Positions 34,601-39,430 of a stretch of 39,430 nt of DNA are shown here, one piece after another. The DNA is from an uncultured Monoglobus sp. Its GTDB lineage: Bacteria; Bacillota; Clostridia; Monoglobales; Monoglobaceae. The translations under genes were made by a program, and so were the position numbers. The notes under the pieces were generated by a model. That model searched no databases. It saw only the letters and a list, made by a program, of their open reading frames with translations, and had not been told where the DNA came from. The DNA lies in NCBI GenBank assembly GCA_947624775.1, contig CANQLT010000014.1, forward strand, positions 1 to 39,430, read 5' to 3'. The first letter of the stretch is position 1; the number at the start of each line of letters is the position of its first letter.

Positions 34601-37600
34601 GGCAGTCAGGTCTTTTGGCTGCACTTTTTCAAGAGCCTCGACATTTATCGCATATCTGTCGTCGGATTCGGCTTTAGCCTTCGCTGTTCTCAGCTTTTCC
34701 CGGACATTTCCGGACAGATAATCATCGGCTGTCAAGTATTTCTTCTCGGATCCGCTTATCCCGTAGAGAGGATTTAAGAATATCACTCCTTGCAAGTCAT
34801 TAAAGAGTTCATCTTCCGACTTTCCGGTAAGACCGGACATATATTCCATATCAACCTCGGCTTTCTCGCCGATCGACACCGCCAGCGCCTCGCTTGCTGT
34901 GTCAACATGGGATATTTCCTGTTTTGCGCCTATGGTGCGTTTTGTGAACATATCCGCCTTGCGCTCAAGTTCCCCGTTGTCATTAAGGATCTCAAGAGAA
35001 CACAGCAGGAAATACCCGCTGTCCGCGGAAAACGCCATATTGTTGCCGCGTGAATTTATCAGTCCGTATTTTTTGGTGTACTTGTCATACAAAGTATTGA
35101 GCTTTAATTGCTGATTTTTAATTTCCGCGTTTGAATAACCTTCGGTCTGATATTCGATCAGCGTTCTTACGCAGTCACGGATCTCAATCATTCCCTTAAT
35201 ACGGTTCTCGGCTGTTTTGGAAACATTGACTTTGTGCATCACGCTGTTTTCGCGGTAATATATATCACCGTCCACAACCGTGTATGAATAATTCCTCACA
35301 TTAGGATCGGCGGGTATGTATTCTGCATCCGCAGCTTCGGCGCCGCCGAACTCGTACTCCGTGATACGGGCGTCTAAGTTTTGCACAGCAGCGTTTAAAA
35401 GCTCGTTAAGGTTTGCGCCGTCACGGGCTTTACAATTAAGCTGCATACCGAACGGACCGCTTTCTTCAACCATTTCACCGAGGATCATGTTCGGATTATC
35501 GACAAAATATTGATTTATTGCAAATCCGTTTTCATCTATGCCTAGATGCACCCATTCGGGTTCAATATCAATTAAACGGTCACGCTTTTGAAGGAATATT
35601 ATATCAGATGTTACCTCTGTGCCCGCGTTTGCCTTAAACGTGTTGTTCGGCAGACGCACAGCGCCGATCAGCTCCGCCCTCTGCGCGATATATTTGCGCA
35701 CACTTGAGTTTTTCTTATCCATCGTCCCGCTTGAAGTAACAAAAGCTATTACACCGCCCGGACGGACTTTATCAAGTGTTTTAGCGAAAAAATAGTCGTG
35801 TATCAAAAAGTTATGTCTGTCATATTTCCTGTCTGCGACTTTAAACTGACCGAACGGCACATTGCCTACCGCCGCATCGAAAAAGCTGTCCGGAAGGTCC
35901 GTATCCTCGTAGCCTTTTATCGCAATGGTGTTTTTCTGATAAAGCTGGTGCGCTATCCTGCCTGAAATACTGTCGATCTCCACCCCGTACATCTTGCAGT
36001 CTTTGAGGCTGTCGGGCAGCATACCCTCAAAATTACCTATACCCATAGCCGGGTCTAAAATATTGCCCTGCCTTAGCCCCATGTTTTCAAGCGCGGTATA
36101 TACGGATCTGATCACCGCGGGCGGTGTATAGAACGCCGTCAGCGTGCTTTCTCTTGCCGATATATATTCATCATCCGTAAGCAGACCTTTAAGCTGTAAA
36201 TACTCATTGCTCCAATTTTGCTTGGTTTCGTCAAACGCTTCCTGCAAACCTCCCCAGCCCACATATTTTGAAAGGATTTCCTGCTCCTCCGGCATAGCAA
36301 GCCGATTTTCGCTCTCGCATTTTTTGAGCGTCATTATGGCGTTTATATTATTATTAAACTTCTCTTTAGCCCCGCCGACACCAAGATTATCGTCTGTGAT
36401 ACGAAAATTAACACGTTCCGGCATAGGAATTTCGGGATATATTATATTCCCCGCAATTGTTACAGGTGTTTGTATATTATTATTCGGGACAATAGGCTCT
36501 TTCTGCTCGTTAAGAATACGCCGAACCATACCTATTTTTTCAACTCTGCTTATGGGAAATCCGACATCATTCTCAAAGGATATATCCCGCATAGTGACAT
36601 CGCCGCCGGTCTCCGATATGCTGTCGATCACAAATTTTCGATCATCTATCTCAAGTTCCCGACCGATGAGATCATCATGGTTTTTGTCTGTATCATCGGT
36701 TTCAGAAATATCCGCGGCAATATGTTCATCCGTTTCCGGCATAACGGAGGCAACATCGGAAACTATATTTAGGGCAATGCCGTTTTTATTCAGTTCTTCT
36801 TCGTAAAAGTCAATATTAAATGCGGGAAAACCTGTCATAACAATATCTTCGCCGTCAATATGCTTAGTCGTTGTGGTAAATCCGAGTATTTCGGACGCTT
36901 TTTCCGCGTCATCGCCGTAAACTTCATAGAAGTCTCCGACTCTGTGTATGTTGATGACCTGAAATTCCTTTAACTCCTCGGCTATATTATATGCATTGCT
37001 CCGGGCGTACACATCGGGAGTACGCCCTTTAATCGTTTCTAAGCAATCTATAATTTCAGCGCGTTTATCCGAATTTTTGATCATATCGGCAAGCCGAAAC
37101 TTATCTGCTCCTATCAAATCAGACAGTCCCGCGCTTTCGATATGTCTTCGGTCCGATAAGTCTATCGTGTTTATGTAATACTCAAGCCTTGTCGTAAGCG
37201 TTGCAAAGCGCTCCTGCGGTGACATTTCGCTTGCGCTTTGAACAAAGCGTATCTGTTCGCCGCGTATGCGCTCCCGTTCACGCCTCTCGTTATATCTCGG
37301 AATATCTTCGGCGATCTGTTTTTCCGTAAGATACCGTCCGGATTTTATCAGTCTGTCAATGCGTGAGGTCGCTTTGCTCCATGATATATCGACTTTCGCA
37401 TTAGGCGAAAATATATCGTCGCGGCTGAATGTTATGCCTTTCGCTCCGTGCCGTTCCGAGAATACGTCCGCCCCGGTCCCGCCTGTGCCGTACTCGGTTT
37501 TTAAAAAATTTATTCGTTCTTTGGTATCGGTATTCTCTGTAAAAAATTGATAAATCCGAATTTTGCTCTCGCTAAAGCCGCTTCCGCGAAGAAAAAGGCT

Positions 37601-38026
37601 GTCAAGCTCATCTTCGGTGATAAATCTTCCGGTTTCCATGCGGTTGTGATTGTCCGCGGTAAAATGCACCCGTTCAAGCCGTAAATCTTCCAGCCTGCCG
37701 AGAACTTTATCGGGAGTATACAAATTCCATCGCATTACGCTATTGTCGTGTTTGTAGCTGTCAAACAAAACCTCCGTATCGAAAATGAGGCGGTTTAATC
37801 CGTCCGGGACTTTTAACATTTCCGCTATTTTCGCGGTGCTTGCCGGAAAACCTCCGTCAAACAATCCTTCGGGGAAAGAATTTTTAAGCTCCGGAAAATC
37901 ATCGGAGTTTATATCCTGATGCATATACCAAAACGCATGCGCCGCTTCTCTGTATTCATACTCATCCATTCGGTCAAGCGTCTCCTGCGGCGCGTACCTG
38001 CCGAGTTCAAGAAGCTCTTGCCGCAT
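31640..38026 (-). CDS. Giant SNF2-type helicase fused to N6-adenine methylase, 5' end probably cut by an IS
   Basis: The frame gives 2128 residues from an ATG at 38026. Domains: an N-terminal polyvalent-protein region (1-340); a MutS-I-like module near 355-425 (VINIHRVGDFYEVYGDDAEKA); an N6-adenine methyltransferase with ILDPAMGIGNFEGML (motif I, about 658) and GNVPFG (about 719, variant of NPPY); and a superfamily 2 helicase with Walker A GHVVGAGKT (about 1326), VDEAHF (about 1490) and QRLGRIVRQGN (about 1817). A C-terminal coiled coil spans about 1990-2100. Such proteins are typical of large Firmicutes ICEs and may protect or process element DNA. The ATG is ten bases from the IS3 element and has no ribosome binding site of its own, so the native N-terminus is probably missing and expression uncertain. 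Confidence 0.9.
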   Translation of the reverse strand: MRQELLELGRYAPQETLDRMDEYEYREAAHAFWYMHQDINSDDFPELKNSFPEGLFDGGFPASTAKIAEMLKVPDGLNRLIFDTEVLFDSYKHDNSVMRWNLYTPDKVLGRLEDLRLERVHFTADNHNRMETGRFITEDELDSLFLRGSGFSESKIRIYQFFTENTDTKERINFLKTEYGTGGTGADVFSERHGAKGITFSRDDIFSPNAKVDISWSKATSRIDRLIKSGRYLTEKQIAEDIPRYNERRERERIRGEQIRFVQSASEMSPQERFATLTTRLEYYINTIDLSDRRHIESAGLSDLIGADKFRLADMIKNSDKRAEIIDCLETIKGRTPDVYARSNAYNIAEELKEFQVINIHRVGDFYEVYGDDAEKASEILGFTTTTKHIDGEDIVMTGFPAFNIDFYEEELNKNGIALNIVSDVASVMPETDEHIAADISETDDTDKNHDDLIGRELEIDDRKFVIDSISETGGDVTMRDISFENDVGFPISRVEKIGMVRRILNEQKEPIVPNNNIQTPVTIAGNIIYPEIPMPERVNFRITDDNLGVGGAKEKFNNNINAIMTLKKCESENRLAMPEEQEILSKYVGWGGLQEAFDETKQNWSNEYLQLKGLLTDDEYISARESTLTAFYTPPAVIRSVYTALENMGLRQGNILDPAMGIGNFEGMLPDSLKDCKMYGVEIDSISGRIAHQLYQKNTIAIKGYEDTDLPDSFFDAAVGNVPFGQFKVADRKYDRHNFLIHDYFFAKTLDKVRPGGVIAFVTSSGTMDKKNSSVRKYIAQRAELIGAVRLPNNTFKANAGTEVTSDIIFLQKRDRLIDIEPEWVHLGIDENGFAINQYFVDNPNMILGEMVEESGPFGMQLNCKARDGANLNELLNAAVQNLDARITEYEFGGAEAADAEYIPADPNVRNYSYTVVDGDIYYRENSVMHKVNVSKTAENRIKGMIEIRDCVRTLIEYQTEGYSNAEIKNQQLKLNTLYDKYTKKYGLINSRGNNMAFSADSGYFLLCSLEILNDNGELERKADMFTKRTIGAKQEISHVDTASEALAVSIGEKAEVDMEYMSGLTGKSEDELFNDLQGVIFLNPLYGISGSEKKYLTADDYLSGNVREKLRTAKAKAESDDRYAINVEALEKVQPKDLTAAEISVRLGTTWIPESDYRDFIHELLTPSFWARENINLGYTPYTGVWNISRKSYDRGNVKVYNTYGTDRKNAYEIIEETLNLKDVRVFDYVEDENGNRKAVLNSKETTIAQQKQQAIKDAFQEWIWKDPQRRERLTKMYNEKFNSIRPREYDGSHIRLPEMNPEIKLRKHQKNAVARILYGGNTLLGHVVGAGKTWTMAAAAMESKRLGLCNKSLFVVPNHLTEQWASEFLQLYPGANILVASKKDFETKNRKKFCGRIATGDYDAVIIGHSQFEKIPVSIERQRMLLSRQLNEIVTGIIEAKESRAERFTIKQLEKTRRSVETKLKSLNDQSKKDDVITFEQLGIDKLFVDEAHFYKNLYLYTKMRNVGGIAQTEAKKSSDLFMKCRYLDELTGSRGICFATGTPISNSMVELYTMQRYLQYDTIAAKGLQNFDAWASTFGETVTAIELAPEGSGYRAKTRFAKFYNLPELMNMFKESADIQTADMLKLPVPAADFHNIAVEPTEIQKRIVKSLSERAERVRKQTVDPTVDNMLKITNDGRKLALDQRLIDPMLPDETQTKVSICADKVYDIWRKTTENIGAQLLFCDLSTPKSDGEFSVYNDIRDKLTDKGIPESQIAFIHEAKNEAQKKELFASVRNGKVRILLGSTQKMGAGTNVQKHLVAMHDLDCPWRPSDLEQRLGRIVRQGNLNDRVDIYRYVTKDTFDSYMYQLVEHKQKFISQVMTSKSPVRSAEDIDEVALSYAEIKALATGNPHIKEKMELDTEVAKLKLLKSNFLTQKYALEDKIIKYYPEQIRSYEGKISGAQKDIKIIEQHPRTDESFNPMELNGAVYTDKEQAGKRLIEICKSTNSASEVPIGNYRGFDMSIYYEPFYLKYMMALKGSLSYSIELGTDTFGNIRRIDNALESIPARLEKFKTSLAETKQQFENAKTEAAKDFPQNDELEEKSKRLAALDALLNMDKKQSEAVDVSVPDDDQDKRKNREIER

Positions 38027-38107
38027 TCCCCGAGTTGATGGACAGAAAAGTTTATGATAAAATGGAATGGAAGCAAATAATCAGGTATATCGAAAGGGGA
38101 AATAATT

Positions 38108-38419
38108 ATGTCTGTCAAAAAAGGAACGCCACCGCCTCGTTATGACGAAGCGTTTAAAACCGGCGCCGTGAAAATGGTAACCGAACAATCACGTTCCGTC
38201 AGAGAGGTCGCTTCCGAGCTCGGCATTTGTGTTGATACTTTACGTTCATGGATAAAACAATCGGGCTCTGACCCTTCCGTTGTCGAACGCAACAACAGGA
38301 ACAACAATCGTCAGCGTGAATTAGAAGCCGAAATTCGTTCGCTTCGTAAGCGCCTCGCTGAGAAAGATGAGGTGATTTCTATCTTAAAAAAATCCGTCGG
38401 CATACTTTCTCAACCATAG
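38108..38419 (+). CDS. IS3-family transposase OrfA (helix-turn-helix subunit)
   Basis: The product has 103 residues. A helix-turn-helix (about 15-50: DEAFKTGAVKMVTEQ...VREVASELGICVDTLRSWI) binds the IS ends. A leucine-zipper-like helix, LEAEIRSLRKRLAEKDEVISIL, mediates multimerisation. AAAGGGGA lies before the ATG. The last codons contain an A7 run (38386-38392), the slippery site for a -1 shift into orfB. Confidence 0.93.
   Translation: MSVKKGTPPPRYDEAFKTGAVKMVTEQSRSVREVASELGICVDTLRSWIKQSGSDPSVVERNNRNNNRQRELEAEIRSLRKRLAEKDEVISILKKSVGILSQP
38386..38392 (+). promoter_or_regulatory. A7 slippery site for programmed -1 frameshift
   Basis: Seven A in a row near the end of orfA. OrfB is in the -1 frame, and that frame is open from here to GTG 38464 (through ...IEDKYRFIDTYRSDF...). 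A shift therefore yields the OrfAB fusion transposase expected for IS3 elements. Confidence 0.8.
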
Positions 38420-38463
38420 AAGACAAGTATCGTTTCATAGATACTTATCGCTCCGATTTTTCT

Positions 38464-39297
38464 GTGGATAAGCTATGCCGTATATTAGAGGTTTCACGGA
38501 GCGGTTATTATGCTGATAAAAAACGCGCTTTATCTCCGCGCAAAAAGCGTGAGCAAGATGTTCTTCGCGCTCTTGTCAGGCTGCATGAAAAATATCCTGC
38601 CGCCGGTTTGGATATGCTACACCATATGCTTAAACCTCAGTTTCACTGTTCGAGAAACATGGTTCATAGGCTTATGAAAAAGCATAATATCCATTCCATT
38701 CGCAAACGTGCATATGTAACTACAACCAATTCTAAGCATAGTTACGCCGTTTCTCCAAACCTCCTGAAACGTGATTTTTCCGCAGATAGACCAAATACTA
38801 AATGGGTGGGTGATATTACATACGTTCCTACTGATGAAGGATGGCTTTATGTTGCCACAGTAAAAGATTTATGCACTAAGAAGGTTGTAGGCTATGCCTT
38901 TTCCGAACATATAGATTCTAAGTTGACAGTTGCAGCACTGGAAATGGCATATGACCGGCAAAAACCTGTAGGCGAACTCATCTTCCATAGTGACAGAGGC
39001 AGTCAATATGCCTCTAAAGAGTATCGTAAAGCACTGAAGGATCATAACATAACGCAAAGTATGTCAAGAAAAGGTGATCCATACGACAACGCCGTAGCGG
39101 AGAACTTTTTCAGCTGTTTGAAGTGCGAACTGATTCATCATACGCATTATAAAAACAGAGAGGAAGCAATAGCTGATGTATTTGAGTATATCGAAGCCTT
39201 TTACAATGCTGTGCGACCTCATGCAAGCATTGGCTATTTAACACCAAACGCCTATGAGAAACAGATGAGCAGCGTTTATGCCGCGAAAGCTGCTTGA
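38464..39297 (+). CDS. IS3-family transposase OrfB (rve/DDE catalytic subunit)
   Basis: The product has 277 residues from GTG, though it is mainly made as part of the frameshift fusion. An HTH_21-like region (LVRLHEKYPAAGLDMLHHML...VHRLMKKHNI) precedes the integrase core with Asp117 (WVGDITYVPT), Asp177 (FHSDRGSQY) and Glu213 (NAVAENFFS), giving D-59-D-35-E as in IS3. The C-terminus has the usual YNAVRPHASIGYLTP. The frame appears intact, so the element may be active. Confidence 0.95.
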   Translation: MDKLCRILEVSRSGYYADKKRALSPRKKREQDVLRALVRLHEKYPAAGLDMLHHMLKPQFHCSRNMVHRLMKKHNIHSIRKRAYVTTTNSKHSYAVSPNLLKRDFSADRPNTKWVGDITYVPTDEGWLYVATVKDLCTKKVVGYAFSEHIDSKLTVAALEMAYDRQKPVGELIFHSDRGSQYASKEYRKALKDHNITQSMSRKGDPYDNAVAENFFSCLKCELIHHTHYKNREEAIADVFEYIEAFYNAVRPHASIGYLTPNAYEKQMSSVYAAKAA

Positions 39298-39401
39298 CAA
39301 TGAGTGGGGCGGCGTGGTAGGCTTCCGCCGGGGCGAACAGCCCCTTGGGATGGTTCGCCGCATCGCCCCACACCATGCCGCCAGAGGCTCATTGTCAAGC
39401 A
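39291..39401. repeat. Long stem-loop directly after the IS3 transposase
   Basis: Perfect 14-bp arms TGCTTGACAATGAG (39291-39304) and CTCATTGTCAAGCA (39388-39401) enclose a second stem, GGCGGCGTGGT (39309-39319) with ACCATGCCGCC (39372-39382), and a G+C-rich core. The left arm contains the orfB stop codon. It may be a transcription stop or fold for the IS, or a small MITE-like repeat. Confidence 0.6.
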
Positions 39402-39430
39402 GACCGTGGAATAAATGCGTAAATGTAGAA

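Larger units (their letters stand above)
9836..38034. mobile_element. Integrative and conjugative element backbone (right end and exact att sites not seen)
   Basis: A single minus-strand array contains a complete minimal Firmicutes conjugation set: MOBP relaxase, MobC, VirD4, PcfB, VirB4, PrgI, a VirB6-like protein, a pilin and an NlpC/P60 hydrolase, plus PcfM, DUF3848, a helicase/methylase and a ParMR pair. A tyrosine integrase adjoins the left end. The array is visibly richer in G+C than the DNA to the left. The element must extend right of the IS, since its promoter, the start of the helicase gene and any replication or control genes are not present. No direct-repeat pair marking attL and attR can be identified from one end. 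Confidence 0.85.
38035..39401 (+). mobile_element. IS3-family insertion sequence (right end uncertain)
   Basis: Two overlapping-frame transposase genes (orfA, orfB) lie on the plus strand. The left end is placed near 38035 because it begins with a TG dinucleotide and abuts the shortened helicase gene. An inverse copy of that left terminal sequence is not found up to 39430, so the right end lies further right, is degenerate, or is lost. No target duplication can be checked. Confidence 0.8.

Noticed and set aside
37909..38118. A minus-strand ORF crossing the IS/helicase junction
   Set aside because: It is out of frame with the helicase and joins IS DNA to ICE DNA by chance.
39110..39376. An 88-codon minus-strand ORF at the right end
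   Set aside because: It overlaps the well-supported transposase orfB and the stem-loop, so it is a shadow frame.

Overview
The window looks like the chromosome of a low-to-mid G+C Gram-positive anaerobe (Firmicutes, class Clostridia, probably a gut Oscillospiraceae or Lachnospiraceae relative). The evidence is the strong AGGAGG-type Shine-Dalgarno sites, TTG/GTG starts, SLH-domain surface protein, ECF sigma/DUF4367 pair and the Firmicutes type of conjugation genes (PrgI, Maff2-like pilin, PcfB/DUF3801, PcfM, DUF3848). The species cannot be told from the sequence alone.

Region 1 (1-8419, all minus strand, A+T-rich) is an accessory or host locus. It holds the first 2088 codons of a giant secreted subtilase (signal peptide, acidic prodomain/linker, S8 protease, about 21 RCC1 repeats, an Ig-like domain and a vWA-like domain; its 3' end lies outside the window), a small secreted protein, an anti-sigma-like DUF4367 membrane protein, an ECF-type sigma factor under a clear promoter, and an unrecognised 53-residue ORF.

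Region 2 (8420-9785) has an A+T-rich spacer and the only plus-strand gene before the IS, a Tn916-type tyrosine integrase.

Region 3 (9856-38034, minus strand, visibly richer in G+C) is the backbone of an integrative and conjugative element (ICE). In transcription order it encodes: a giant helicase/N6-methylase; DUF3848; a small protein plus a HipA/CtkA-like kinase under a perfect consensus promoter; a ParM-like actin and ParR-like protein with iterons; PcfM; an oriT candidate; MobC; MOBP relaxase; PcfB; a 2156-residue SLH surface protein with Cys/His and Ig-like repeats; VirD4; pilin; VirB6-like channel; an unrecognised soluble protein; PrgI (VirB3-like); VirB4; and an NlpC/P60 hydrolase (VirB1 role). 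Together these give DNA processing (oriT, MobC, relaxase, helicase), coupling (VirD4/PcfB), a minimal type IV secretion channel, cell-wall opening, mating-surface contact and segregational stability. Several intrinsic terminators sit inside this operon directly in front of the next gene with no room for a promoter. This suggests attenuation or processive antitermination.

Region 4 (38035-39430) is an IS3-family element with an orfA/orfB programmed-frameshift arrangement. It landed at the 5' end of the helicase gene and probably removed its native start and the operon promoter. A long stem-loop follows the transposase. The right end of the IS and the rest of the ICE are not in the window.
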